In this document: one piece after another, positions 53,086 to 61,898 of the stretch
How the letters are laid out: every line of letters begins with the position of its first letter
How positions within the stretch are numbered: the stretch's first letter is position 1
Origin: Candidatus Cloacimonas sp.
Lineage (GTDB): Bacteria; Cloacimonadota; Cloacimonadia; Cloacimonadales; Cloacimonadaceae
Length of the DNA stretch: 64,000 nucleotides
Direction: 5' to 3'
Assembly (NCBI GenBank): GCA_023227825.1
Contig: JALOCJ010000010.1
Location: 20,251 to 84,250, forward strand
Position numbers and translations under genes: made by a program
The notes under the pieces: generated by a model
Database searches by the model: none
What the model saw: only the letters and a program-made list of their open reading frames with translations
Told to the model about the DNA's origin: nothing

Positions 53086-53708
53086 AATTTACTCTGAATT
53101 AAATTCTTGTATTTAATGATATATTCAACTGCATTTTCCTGCATATCTTTTACTATATTTTCCAGTTTCTGCACTAGATCGTTGTAAAAGATGATTGTCG
53201 CAATTCCTACAATTAAACCTCCTACCGTAGTTAATAAGGCAACCCAAATTCCTCCTGCCAACATAGAAATATCCACTCCGCTTTGACTGGCTGCTTGAAT
53301 TTTCATAAAGACATTCACCATCCCTATAACTGTCCCCAAAAATCCAATCAACGGAGCAATTGCAGCAAAGGTAGAAAGCCAGCCTAGTCCTTTTTCTAAA
53401 CGATGCAATTCCAGATTTGCCGTTGCTTCCATACTTTGATTAATCAGATCCAAGTCATCGCTTTCACTGTTGAATAACTTATCCAGCATTAGTCCCATAA
53501 GACATTCACTCTTATGCATATTTATCAGAGCGCGAATATTTTCCAGTTTATCCTGCGATTTAAGAGATAATTGAAGTTTGCTGTTAGCTAATCTAACTTT
53601 TCTGAATTGACGGTATTTCTCAATTATGATGCCAATGCTGATTACGGAAATAACCGTAAGCACATACATCAGGAATCCACCTTTTACGATTAAATTTAAG
53701 ATAGACAT
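53082..53708 (-). CDS. exbB: ExbB/TolQ/MotA-family proton channel protein
   Basis: 208 residues, three membrane helices (~10-25, ~110-135, ~150-175). Conserved WLSTFAAIAPLIGFLGTVIGMVNVF and GGIWVALLTTVGGLIVGI are the channel helices. First gene of a six-gene co-directional cluster. GAGG lies before the ATG. ExbB forms the stator with ExbD for the TonB-like protein. Confidence 0.93.
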   Translation of the reverse strand: MSILNLIVKGGFLMYVLTVISVISIGIIIEKYRQFRKVRLANSKLQLSLKSQDKLENIRALINMHKSECLMGLMLDKLFNSESDDLDLINQSMEATANLELHRLEKGLGWLSTFAAIAPLIGFLGTVIGMVNVFMKIQAASQSGVDISMLAGGIWVALLTTVGGLIVGIATIIFYNDLVQKLENIVKDMQENAVEYIIKYKNLIQSKL

Positions 53709-53741
53709 TTAACCTCGCGTATTATTTTTTCTCCTTTAACT

Positions 53742-53782
53742 TTAACTGCTGTAGCATCAATAAAGATACTACAGCAGTTTAA
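53742..53782. promoter_or_regulatory. Long hairpin between serC and exbB
   Basis: AACTGCTGTAG-CATC (from 53744) pairs with GATA-CTACAGCAGTT (to 53779), an almost perfect ~15-bp stem with a 6-base loop and AT-rich outer flanks. No T-tract on the minus strand, so it may reduce read-through from serC or protect mRNA ends rather than terminate. Confidence 0.6.
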
Positions 53783-53809
53783 AATAGTCAGGTTCTTTTT
53801 AGGTTTGAG

Positions 53810-54895
53810 TTATCCATTTTGTTTTTGGAAGTTCTTCATAAAATCAGCCAAAGTATATGCTGCCTTCAGAGGAAGTGCATTATAACAGGAAGCACGGCAT
53901 CCACCTACATCACGATGACCTTTCAGACCAATCATTCCATTCTTTTTGGCTTCACTCACAAAAAGATTTTCCAGTTCTTCGCTCGGAAGGCGAAAAGTAA
54001 TATTCATCAAAGAACGGTCTTCAGGAACTACAGTTCCTCTATAGAAACCATCGGAGGCATCAATAACATCGTAAATGTATTTCGCCTTAGCTTTGTTATT
54101 TTCTTCAATTTTGGCAAGTCCGCCATATTCCTCAATCCATTTTAACACTAACCCAATCATATAAATAGTGAAACAGGGAGGGGTATTATACAAGCTGCCG
54201 TTTTTAGCGTGCAATTGATAATCCAGCATTGACGGCAGGTTTGTAGCTCCTGTAGATAAGAAGTCCTTCTTCACCAAAACAACAGCACAGCCTGCAGGAC
54301 CAATATTTTTCTGAGCTCCGGCATAAATTAAGCTGTATTTGTTAATATCAATGGGCTTGCTCATAAAGTTTGAACTCATATCTGCAATCAAAGGAATTTC
54401 TTTTGGCACATCAGGGTCTCTTTTCCATTCGGTTCCATAAATAGTATTGTTCGTAGTAATATGAAGATAAGCAGGATTATCTGATAGTTGATAAGTTTTC
54501 GGAATGTAGCTGAAACTTTTATCTTCCGAACTGGCTGCAATATGCAATGGCTTGCCTATTTTTTTAACTTCTGCCATTGCCTTTTTGCTCCACACACCGG
54601 TATGAATGAAGTTAGCAATTTTGCCTTCCGGTAGAAAGTTTAGCGGTACCATCAGAAATTGTAAACTGGCACCTCCATGCAGGAAAAGCACATCCCAATC
54701 GTCACCGATGCCATAAATCCGTTTTGCAGCATCTCTGGCTTCATTAATAATTGCTTCATACTCTTTACTGCGATGGCTCATTTCCATAACGGAAAGTCCC
54801 ATCCCTTTGTAATTAACAAGATCTGCCTGTGCTTCTCTAAGCACTTCTTCAGGCAGAACTGCAGGACCGGCGTTAAAGTTATGTACGCGTTCCAT
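53810..54895 (-). CDS. serC: Phosphoserine aminotransferase
   Basis: 361 residues from the ATG at 54895 with AGGAGG seven bases upstream; a frame reaching 54934 has no such signal. Start MERVHNFNAGPAVLPEEVL is typical. PLP lysine in LIYAGAQKNIGPAG; substrate-binding regions FLHGGASLQF and ENNTIYGTEW-like TNNTIYGTEW; C-terminus MIGLKGHRDVGGCRASCYNA. Converts 3-phosphohydroxypyruvate and glutamate to phosphoserine. The SerC family may also act in PLP synthesis. Monocistronic by appearance. Confidence 0.96.
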   Translation of the reverse strand: MERVHNFNAGPAVLPEEVLREAQADLVNYKGMGLSVMEMSHRSKEYEAIINEARDAAKRIYGIGDDWDVLFLHGGASLQFLMVPLNFLPEGKIANFIHTGVWSKKAMAEVKKIGKPLHIAASSEDKSFSYIPKTYQLSDNPAYLHITTNNTIYGTEWKRDPDVPKEIPLIADMSSNFMSKPIDINKYSLIYAGAQKNIGPAGCAVVLVKKDFLSTGATNLPSMLDYQLHAKNGSLYNTPPCFTIYMIGLVLKWIEEYGGLAKIEENNKAKAKYIYDVIDASDGFYRGTVVPEDRSLMNITFRLPSEELENLFVSEAKKNGMIGLKGHRDVGGCRASCYNALPLKAAYTLADFMKNFQKQNG

Positions 54896-55038
54896 TTGTA
54901 TCCTCCTGGATATATTTTTTCTTCTTTGGTGCAATGATTTCTGAAGTCAAGCTTTCAGGCAAGTTATTTTTTGTAAATAGAGAAATTTATTGACTTAAAA
55001 GTCCTTTTTTATTCACGGTAATAAAAAGGTCTAATATT

Positions 55039-55632
55039 ATGATACACGAATTGTTACACTACAAAAAAGTAATACTTGCTTCTCTTTCACCTCGGCGAAA
55101 AGAGCTTTTTTCTCTTTTAGGAATTTCCTTTACAGCTATTCCTGCAGAGCTGGAGGAAACTATAAATAATGAAGCCCCGCAAACTCAGGCAATGCAAAAT
55201 GCTTTGCGCAAAGCTCAAATTGTTAAGGATAAAGTAAACAAAGATGCCTTAGTTGTTTCTGCTGATACTTTAGTAGCCCTGGATAATCACATTTTAGGTA
55301 AACCCGCAAATGCTGAAGAAGCCGGAAAATATTTAAGATTGCTTTCCGGACGCAGTCATAGTGTTTATACTGGAATTTGCATTTATTATAATGATCTTGC
55401 CGAAATTAATTATGAGCAGACATTTGTAACTTTTGCAGAGCTGTCTGAGGCAGAAATTAATTCTTATATCGCTACTGGAGAACCTTTAGATAAAGCAGGT
55501 GCTTATGGAATTCAAGGTTTTGGAGCACAGTTTATAACAAAAGTAGAAGGATGTTATTTCAATGTTATGGGCTTTCCTATCCGGTTATTTTATAATATGC
55601 TGAAGACAATTTTAGGTAAGGAAGAATTGTGA
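55039..55632 (+). CDS. maf: Maf-family nucleotide pyrophosphatase
   Basis: 197 residues. LASLSPRRKELFSLLGI (about 13-29), VSADTLVALDNHILGKP and GRSHSVYTG, then DKAGAYGIQGFGAQFI: the YhdE-type (dTTP/UTP) subgroup pattern. Hydrolyses non-canonical or modified NTPs. Start overlaps nothing upstream; AAGG precedes the ATG. It overlaps the amidohydrolase by 4 bp (GTGA). Confidence 0.93.
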   Translation: MIHELLHYKKVILASLSPRRKELFSLLGISFTAIPAELEETINNEAPQTQAMQNALRKAQIVKDKVNKDALVVSADTLVALDNHILGKPANAEEAGKYLRLLSGRSHSVYTGICIYYNDLAEINYEQTFVTFAELSEAEINSYIATGEPLDKAGAYGIQGFGAQFITKVEGCYFNVMGFPIRLFYNMLKTILGKEEL

Positions 55633-57092
55633 AAATTTTATCTAATCTCTATCTTTGGGTGAACGACAAGTTTACAGCTGAACCCCAATCTTTATTAGTA
55701 GAAAAGGGAATTATTATAGAACATCTACCCTATCCTGTTCCAGAACAATATAAACATATCTATCAACAGGATTTTAATAGGGCTTATGCTTATCCGGGCT
55801 TTATAGACACTCACACTCACAGCTTTGAAGGTGGTTTATATTCCTCAGGTGCAGATTTATCTAAAGCTCAAAACATTGATGAGGTTCTTCAATTGCTCTC
55901 TGCTGAAAATGCAAAAAAGTCAAAAAATGAAATAATCTTTGCCTGGCAACTGGATGAGACCTTATTACAAGAAAAGCGTTTTCCTGCAGTTCAAGAACTG
56001 GATTCAGCTGTTCCCGATAAACCATTGCTTTTAAGAAGAATTGATGGTCATTCCTGTATACTCAATTCCTTTGCCCGTAAACAAATTAAGGATTTGGATA
56101 CCAGCAGGGAAATTTTGCGGGGAGCAGAAAATGACTACGCAGTCCATTATTTTCATAATTGCTTAGCGGATGATATAATTTTGGAAGCTTATCAGGTATC
56201 CGCTAAACTTGGTTTGCAAGCAGGTTTTTCCTGTTTGCATACAATGATTGGTGACGCTCATAACAGTATTACACACTATGAGCTTATCAGAGATAATTTA
56301 GATAAATTTCCTCTGCGTTTTATTCTTTATCCTCAATCCTATAATATTAAAGCTGTTTTGAATGCAGGAGCTAAAAGAATCGGAGGTTGTATTTTAGCCG
56401 ATGGCTCAATCGGTTCAGAAACGGCAGCTATTTCTGAGCCATATTTAAACAGCACTTCCCACGGAATTCTCTACCAAAGCAATGAATTTTGGCAAAAATT
56501 TATAAGTGAAGCAAGTAAACACAATTTACAAGTAGCAGTTCACTGTATTGGAGATAGAGCGATTCGGCAAATTAATAATGTTTATAAAATTATTTCCGCT
56601 ACAGAAGAATTACGCCATGAGCTAATTCACTGTGAATTAACTGATGATGAATTGATTCAGGAAATTGCTATTTCTAAAGCAGCGCCGGTTATGCAACCCA
56701 ATTTTGATCTTTTGTGGGGTGGAGAAAATGGCTTTTATGCCAAGAAATTAGGCATTAAACGTAGCTCAATAATGAATCGCTTTGCTTCTTTATTAAAAGC
56801 TGGAATTACTGTTACCGGTGGTTCGGATTGGTATGTAACCCCGTTAAATGCAGCGCAATCAATCAATGCAGCAGTCCATCATCATAATCTACAGGAGCGT
56901 TTAACTCTTGCTCAGGCAATTGATATTTACACTAAAAATGCTGCCTGGCTGAACTTTGAAGAAGACACTTGGGGACAAATTAAAAACGGCTTTCAAGCTG
57001 ATTTATCTATTTACTCTTTCCCGCTGGGAACAGAAACATCTCAATTGCTTTATATTATTAGAGAGGGCGAAATAAAATATGCCACAAAATAA
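55629..57092 (+). CDS. Amidohydrolase (YtcJ-like)
   Basis: 487 residues, start GTG inside the maf stop (GTGA). Metal-binding FIDTHTHSFEGG (about 57-68), later His in VHCIGDRAIRQ and HELIHCEL, and the terminal Asp in GGSDWYVTPLNAAQSI. This is the amidohydrolase-3/YtcJ pattern; the substrate may be an amide or formamide. No signal peptide. Overlaps the following gene by 14 bp. Confidence 0.88.
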   Translation: MKILSNLYLWVNDKFTAEPQSLLVEKGIIIEHLPYPVPEQYKHIYQQDFNRAYAYPGFIDTHTHSFEGGLYSSGADLSKAQNIDEVLQLLSAENAKKSKNEIIFAWQLDETLLQEKRFPAVQELDSAVPDKPLLLRRIDGHSCILNSFARKQIKDLDTSREILRGAENDYAVHYFHNCLADDIILEAYQVSAKLGLQAGFSCLHTMIGDAHNSITHYELIRDNLDKFPLRFILYPQSYNIKAVLNAGAKRIGGCILADGSIGSETAAISEPYLNSTSHGILYQSNEFWQKFISEASKHNLQVAVHCIGDRAIRQINNVYKIISATEELRHELIHCELTDDELIQEIAISKAAPVMQPNFDLLWGGENGFYAKKLGIKRSSIMNRFASLLKAGITVTGGSDWYVTPLNAAQSINAAVHHHNLQERLTLAQAIDIYTKNAAWLNFEEDTWGQIKNGFQADLSIYSFPLGTETSQLLYIIREGEIKYATK

Positions 57093-57663
57093 TATTAACC
57101 TGAATGCCATAGATATTAAACAGGTTATTTGCCTGGAATTAAATCTCCATCCTGAACTAAAACTAATTGATATCTATAAACTTGTCTTCCAAGCGTATTT
57201 GGGTCCTGCACATTTGCTTACTGATATAAATGAATCGGCTAAAAAAATTATGACAGAAATACTCTTGCATCCTGAACCATACAGACCATTAAAGCAGGAT
57301 ATCGGTTCCCAAAATGGCTTTTTCCGTTTGAGTTTAGATTGTCTGGTTCCCGTTTTACAGCTGAAAAAGGAAAAAGCAATAAGTGATCTTTATCGTAAAA
57401 GCTATATTTTATCAGAAATTATGCAAGAATCCGTTTTGGATTATACTTATAATTTGGATATAACTCAACTCTGGAAAGCAGCTATACCTGTTGTCCAGGA
57501 AATGGTAGTGTTTGATTTTACTGAGTGGCAGGAAGTTAATACCATTGCAGAAAGTAAAGCTATTCCAAGACATTCACAGCAATATAAAATTCATTATAAC
57601 CCCAAATATCGGGTGTTGAAATATCAATTTTACAATTCCATAGAAAAGTTGATGGAAAAATAA
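57079..57663 (+). CDS. Conserved-looking protein of unknown function
   Basis: 194 residues, soluble, no signal or membrane segment. The most distinctive parts are IYKLVFQAYLGPAHLL (about 34-49) and GFFRLSLDCLVP (about 76-87). I believe similar GPxHLL proteins occur in Bacteroidota-like genomes, but I cannot name a family or reaction. GAGGG lies before the ATG. It overlaps the amidohydrolase by 14 bp and precedes gltX by 16 bp, so it is part of the maf operon. Confidence 0.75.
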   Translation: MPQNNINLNAIDIKQVICLELNLHPELKLIDIYKLVFQAYLGPAHLLTDINESAKKIMTEILLHPEPYRPLKQDIGSQNGFFRLSLDCLVPVLQLKKEKAISDLYRKSYILSEIMQESVLDYTYNLDITQLWKAAIPVVQEMVVFDFTEWQEVNTIAESKAIPRHSQQYKIHYNPKYRVLKYQFYNSIEKLMEK

Positions 57664-57679
57664 GGAAAAGGAATTTCTT

Positions 57680-59122
57680 ATGCAACAAGTTCGTGTGCGT
57701 TTTGCTCCTAGTCCCACCGGTTTTTTACATATTGGGGGTTTGAGGACTGCCCTTTACAACTATCTTTTTGCTCGTAAAGAAAAGGGAACATTTATTCTCC
57801 GGATTGAAGATACAGACCAAAGCAGAATAGTTCCCGGAGCTATAGAAAATCTGATTGTTTCTTTACATAATTTGGGGTTGGATTTTGATGAGGGACCTGG
57901 TAAAGAAGGAAGTTTCGGACCCTATATTCAATCCCAACGCCTAAATTTATACCAGAAACAGGCACAGATTTTATTAGAAAAGGGCTTTGCTTATCCCTGT
58001 TTTTGTTCATCCGAAACCTTAACAAATATGCGGAAAGAGCAACAGGAAAAAGGTGAATTTGTTAAATATGACCGTCGTTGTTTAGCTTTAAGTAAAGCCG
58101 AAATTGAACGCAAGATAGCAGCTGGAGAAAAATATGTAATCCGTTTAAAAATACCTGATAACCGTAAATTTAGTTTTTTTGATCTGATTCGGGGAGAAGT
58201 AGAAATGGATTCCAGCCAGTCCGATGACCAGGTTTTACTGAAAAGTGATGGATTTCCTACTTATCATCTTGCCTCAGTTGTAGATGACCATTTTATGCAA
58301 ATTTCTCATATCATCAGGGGTGAAGAATGGCTTTCCAGCACTCCTAAACATATTTTTCTTTATGAATGCTTAGGGTGGGAAGCACCAAAATGGGTGCATT
58401 TACCTTTAATTCTTAATCCTGATCGCACAAAATTAAGCAAAAGAATGAATGATGTATCCGTAGATAACTATTTAGCTAATGGCTATTTAAGAGAAGCCAT
58501 AGTTAATTTTGTTGCTTTGCTGGGTTGGCATCCTGCTGATGATCGCGAACTTTTTACCCTTGAAGAACTTTGTGATGTCTTTTCTCTAAAGCGTGTTAAT
58601 AAGGCAAATGCTATTTTTGATTTAGCTAAATTGGATTGGATGAATGGACATTATTTACGCTCTCTGCCTTTAGAAGAAATTGCCTTGCGTTGTAAACCAC
58701 TTTTTTTAGAAAAGGGTTATGATATCAGTGACCCTGAAAAATACCATCTATCCATTGCAGTTGCCAGAGAAAGATGTTCTTTGCTCAACGAAATTGTGGA
58801 CTACTGTAAAATGTTCTATCAACCTGATACATTAACAGAAGAGGAAGAAAAAATACTGGCTACTCCTGAAGCGCAGAAAGTTCTTGCCTGGTTTGTTCAA
58901 AAATTGCCAACTATAACTAATTGGGAAACAGAAGAAATCCAAAACATAATCAATGCTGGCATAACCGCATTGGGAATTAAGGGAAAGGCATTTTATATCC
59001 CTCTGCGCTTGGCTTTAATCGGTAAAATGCACGGACCTGAATTGCCCTCTACTTTTGCCATAATTGGTTTGGAAGAATCTTTGCAGCGCTTGAAATGCTA
59101 TCTGTTAAAAAATGAAGAATGA
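57680..59122 (+). CDS. gltX: Glutamyl-tRNA synthetase
   Basis: 480 residues. Class I signatures: VRFAPSPTGFLHIGGLRTAL (HIGH-type, about 5-24) and KLSKR in DRTKLSKRM. Also FILRIEDTDQSR and the C-terminal anticodon-binding helical domain. The zinc-site region is CFCSSE...RRC. Charges tRNA-Glu; whether it also charges tRNA-Gln cannot be told here. AAGGA before the ATG. Last gene of the maf operon. Confidence 0.96.
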   Translation: MQQVRVRFAPSPTGFLHIGGLRTALYNYLFARKEKGTFILRIEDTDQSRIVPGAIENLIVSLHNLGLDFDEGPGKEGSFGPYIQSQRLNLYQKQAQILLEKGFAYPCFCSSETLTNMRKEQQEKGEFVKYDRRCLALSKAEIERKIAAGEKYVIRLKIPDNRKFSFFDLIRGEVEMDSSQSDDQVLLKSDGFPTYHLASVVDDHFMQISHIIRGEEWLSSTPKHIFLYECLGWEAPKWVHLPLILNPDRTKLSKRMNDVSVDNYLANGYLREAIVNFVALLGWHPADDRELFTLEELCDVFSLKRVNKANAIFDLAKLDWMNGHYLRSLPLEEIALRCKPLFLEKGYDISDPEKYHLSIAVARERCSLLNEIVDYCKMFYQPDTLTEEEEKILATPEAQKVLAWFVQKLPTITNWETEEIQNIINAGITALGIKGKAFYIPLRLALIGKMHGPELPSTFAIIGLEESLQRLKCYLLKNEE

Positions 59123-59126
59123 AAAA

Positions 59127-59197
59127 ATCAGGCGTCGTCATCGCTTACATAAAGTATTTCTTGCCCTCAAACTCATTTAGCGATGAGGACTCCTGAT
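59127..59197. terminator. Long inverted repeat after gltX, probably bidirectional
   Basis: ATCAGG-C-GTC-G-TCATCGCT (59127-59145) pairs with AGCGATGA-G-GAC-T-CCTGAT (59179-59197), with two single-base mismatches. It lies between convergent gltX and dppA. No T-tract at either edge, so it may act as an mRNA end-protecting hairpin rather than a classical terminator. Confidence 0.55.
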
Positions 59198-59242
59198 TTA
59201 AAATCCTATCTCTTTCTCTCTTTCCCTCTTTGTAAAAAATCT

Positions 59243-59274
59243 ATCTCACCATCTCGCCATCTCACCATCTCACT
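59243..59274 (+). repeat. Octamer tandem repeat ATCTCRCC, four copies
   Basis: ATCTCACC, ATCTCGCC, ATCTCACC, ATCTCACT in direct succession, in a pyrimidine-rich stretch (59201-59309) between convergent genes. Same unit length (8 bp) as the AGGTCNNG array at 49463. Confidence 0.85.
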
Positions 59275-59309
59275 TAATTCATTCTCAATTTAATCTCTTT
59301 TCCTCTTTT

Positions 59310-60140
59310 TTACAAAGTAGCCCCGTAAGCCAGTGTCACCAGAGCCATTATCGCTTCAAAAATAACCCCGTAATCATCATCCACATATTCTATAGTTCTT
59401 CCATCAAGGCGTTTGGAATGAGGTAATAAAGCAGCACAATCGGTAATAGAAGTAGAATGGAATTCAATCTTCAGGCGGATTGGACTGGAGAAAGTATACA
59501 AAGGTATATCTTTTTTCGTTAAAGATGCCTGAACAGCTTTCACCAGCTCCTCTTTCACGATGATAGAAGAATAATTCTTAGCGGCAAATTTGGCTACTGC
59601 TTCTTTAGTTCTTACAAAATGTACCCAGGGCATAGCGACCGCAATTTGTTCCTCCAGTGCCTTATCTCCACTGATTAGAGCAACGGGGACACCTTTATAA
59701 CCTGCATAAGCAGAATTTATCATTGCTTCATTCATTGGGATGTCATTTATCCATATTCTAAAAATCTTGCTATTGGAATAAGTGTGATCCATATTGCCTT
59801 TCCAGGTTCCTGTACCCGTATGATAGCCCAGTAAAAACACTAGAGAATAATCACTATCAAAAGCCGGCATCATATATTGGGGTCGGGGTCCGCCTGAAAT
59901 TAACGAAATTCTTTTATCCAATGCGGTTATATCATAGCTTAAGTTATCTCCGCCACTGTGGGAATCAGCAATTGTAATTTCTTCAATAAATTCCTTGAAC
60001 CCGCTATACAAAATAGCATTCAGACAGTCCGTTATATGTGTTTGATAATTTTTTAGAACTTCAGGACGGTTGGTTTTTTCCTGTTCCCAGTTAAAAGTTC
60101 CGGGGATACCTTCCATATCGGTTGAAATGTAGATTTTCAT
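59310..60140 (-). CDS. dppA: M55 D-aminopeptidase (DppA-like)
   Basis: 276 residues. Zinc ligands Asp8 and Glu10 in STDMEGIPG, His61 in ADSHSGG, further His in GYHTGT, and the NMDHTYSN region, as in Bacillus DppA. It should release D-amino acids from short peptides, fitting peptidoglycan-derived peptides. Overlaps psuG by 4 bp. It is the last gene of an rlpA-psuG-dppA unit. Confidence 0.9.
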   Translation of the reverse strand: MKIYISTDMEGIPGTFNWEQEKTNRPEVLKNYQTHITDCLNAILYSGFKEFIEEITIADSHSGGDNLSYDITALDKRISLISGGPRPQYMMPAFDSDYSLVFLLGYHTGTGTWKGNMDHTYSNSKIFRIWINDIPMNEAMINSAYAGYKGVPVALISGDKALEEQIAVAMPWVHFVRTKEAVAKFAAKNYSSIIVKEELVKAVQASLTKKDIPLYTFSSPIRLKIEFHSTSITDCAALLPHSKRLDGRTIEYVDDDYGVIFEAIMALVTLAYGATL

Positions 60141-61054
60141 TGTAGCTCCTTAGCTATTTGTGCGCCGATAATAATATTGTTTTTTAGCAGAGCAAGGTTG
60201 CTTTGAACTGATTGCCCTTTTGTTTTTTCCGCCAAATTTGCCAGCAGAAAAGGGGTTAGTTCCTTGCCTGAAATATTTTTTGCTTTTGCTGCAGCAATCG
60301 CGGCTGAAATGTGTTTATTTATTACCTCAAAAGGAATTTCATCTTTTTCAGGCACCGGATTTGCTACCAAAATTCCTGTAGGATACAGATACAATTTTAG
60401 CATCGCTTGATATATTTTTACCACATCTTTGGCGTTTTCAATTCTGTCTATCTTTTTTCTACTGGTTCTGGAATAGAAAGCAGGAAATTCATCAGTTTTC
60501 CAACCCAGCACTGGAACGCTATAACTTTCCAGAAATTCCAGCGTTGCAGGAATATCCAAAATAGCTTTACAGCCGGCAGAAATAACAATTATCGGGATTT
60601 CTGCAAGCGCTTTCAGGTCGGAAGAAATATCCAATGTCTCATTCCAAAATTTATGCACACCGCCGATTCCACCTGTGGCAAAAACCTTTATTCCAGCTTT
60701 ATAAGCCAGCAGCATTGTAGCAGAAACGGTTGTTCCTCCGCTTTTTTTCTGAGTTACGGCATAAGGAACATCCCGTAAATTAAATTTACATAATTCTTTC
60801 CCGCTTCCCATTTTGTGCTGTAATATAGCTTTTTCCGTTTCTGTCATTCCAATATGAATTTTCCCGTCCAGAATAATTATTGTAGCCGGTTCAACTTCAA
60901 GCTCCAGACATAGTTCTTCCAATATTTTTAATATTTCCAGATTTTCAGGGTAAGGCAAACCATGAGTAAGCACGGTTGATTCCATTGCCAGAATTGGCTT
61001 TCCTTTATCTAACGCTTGTTTAATACGCGGAGAAAAATGTAAAATAAGATGCAT
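60137..61054 (-). CDS. psuG: Pseudouridine-5'-phosphate glycosidase
   Basis: 305 residues, full length. Family motifs: MESTVLTHGLPYPENL (about 24-39), ILDGKIHIGMTETE (about 63-76), the catalytic region RDVPYAVTQKKSGGTTVSATM, and FATGGIGGVHK. Splits pseudouridine 5'-phosphate into uracil and ribose-5-phosphate. No PsuK kinase is adjacent. A hairpin at 61063-61085 covers its probable SD. Confidence 0.94.
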   Translation of the reverse strand: MHLILHFSPRIKQALDKGKPILAMESTVLTHGLPYPENLEILKILEELCLELEVEPATIIILDGKIHIGMTETEKAILQHKMGSGKELCKFNLRDVPYAVTQKKSGGTTVSATMLLAYKAGIKVFATGGIGGVHKFWNETLDISSDLKALAEIPIIVISAGCKAILDIPATLEFLESYSVPVLGWKTDEFPAFYSRTSRKKIDRIENAKDVVKIYQAMLKLYLYPTGILVANPVPEKDEIPFEVINKHISAAIAAAKAKNISGKELTPFLLANLAEKTKGQSVQSNLALLKNNIIIGAQIAKELQ

Positions 61055-61062
61055 TTTTAATT

Positions 61063-61085
61063 ACCTGTCTTTTACCCTGACAGGT
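61063..61085 (-). promoter_or_regulatory. Hairpin covering the psuG ribosome-binding site
   Basis: Minus strand: ACCTGTC (61085-61079) / GACAGGT (61069-61063), 9-base loop. The right arm ends in AGGT, the probable SD of psuG, nine bases before its ATG. The stem would hide the SD in the mRNA. Confidence 0.45.
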
Positions 61086-61109
61086 TGGAAATAAGAATTA
61101 ATAATTTTT

Positions 61110-61604
61110 TTAATTTTTTACCAGCAGAGTATCTGTATAAACCTGCTCTAAAACTTCCACCTGAACAGGAAGAACCCCCGCAGCCAACATCCCTATTTCT
61201 TTGGCAGCGGCATACGAAAGATCAATATCTCTGCCGCGATTAAAGGGACCTCTATCGTTTACACGCACGATAACGGATTTGCTATTTTGGGGATTGGTTA
61301 TTTTTAATAAGGTTTGAAAGGGGAGGGTTTTGTGGGCACAAGTTAAAGCATCGCGGTTATATCTTTCGCCACTTGCCGTTTTTCTGCCCTGAAATCGTTT
61401 AGAATAATAAGTAGCGACCATCGTTTCGCCCGGAGGATATCCCGGTGGTTCCTGTGTCTGCAAAGAGTCAACCACTGCCACACTTTGGTCTGTAATTAAC
61501 TCTTCCCCGTTTAAGCTTGCCATAGTTTGAGCAATTACCGGGGCAATAAACATTACCTGAATCCCAATTAGACAAGCCAGTAATTTCTTTTTGTGTTTCT
61601 TCAT
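61110..61604 (-). CDS. rlpA: RlpA-like secreted protein (double-psi beta-barrel)
   Basis: 164 residues from ATG 61604 (AAGGA five bases upstream; the adjacent ATG 61607 is possible). A longer frame to 61667 passes through the predicted -35 box and is rejected. Signal peptide: KKHKKKLLACLIGIQVMFIAPVIAQ. The DPBB domain has MVATYYSKRFQGRKTASGERY, ALTCAHKTLPFQTLL and VRVNDRGPFNRGRDIDLSYAAA, including the Asp used in RlpA-like lytic transglycosylases. No SPOR domain. Upstream of psuG. Confidence 0.9.
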   Translation of the reverse strand: MKKHKKKLLACLIGIQVMFIAPVIAQTMASLNGEELITDQSVAVVDSLQTQEPPGYPPGETMVATYYSKRFQGRKTASGERYNRDALTCAHKTLPFQTLLKITNPQNSKSVIVRVNDRGPFNRGRDIDLSYAAAKEIGMLAAGVLPVQVEVLEQVYTDTLLVKN

Positions 61605-61638
61605 CATTGTCCTTAGCTCATTTGATAAGGGGAATAAT

Positions 61639-61663
61639 TTTTTAGGACTGGACATCCTGTCAA
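61639..61663 (-). promoter_or_regulatory. Candidate promoter of rlpA
   Basis: Minus strand TTGACA (61663-61658) in CTTGACAGGAT, the same context as the promoter at 9802-9829. The best -10 is an ATTATT at a 19-bp spacing, which is weak. The -35 is the strong part of the claim. Confidence 0.35.
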
Positions 61664-61764
61664 GCAAAAATTTCCTTATAGGGATTATTCAATTATATTT
61701 CAATCATTTATTTAATTTAATACCTACCCCTTGCTTTTTCTTCTTATGATCCTTAAACATATCT

Positions 61765-61842
61765 TTAACGATTCCTTAACGAGGTTAAAGAAGTGTTAAG
61801 GAAGTGTTACGGGGTCGTTAATTAATTGACTATGTAACAAGT
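61765..61842 (+). repeat. GTGTTACGGAA-type interspersed element, copy 3 (diverged)
   Basis: TTAACGATTCC (61765-61775) and GGGGTCGTTAA (61811-61821) are imperfect arms. Between them are CTTAACGAGGTTAAAGAAGT and GTTAAGGAAGTGTTACGG. The right flank ATTGACTATGTAACAAGTA (61824-61842) matches copy 2 with one change. Confidence 0.75.
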
Positions 61843-61898
61843 AATTACTAGAATATAAAGAGAGAGAGCATTAACAATGTTTAATATGTTAATTCTGC

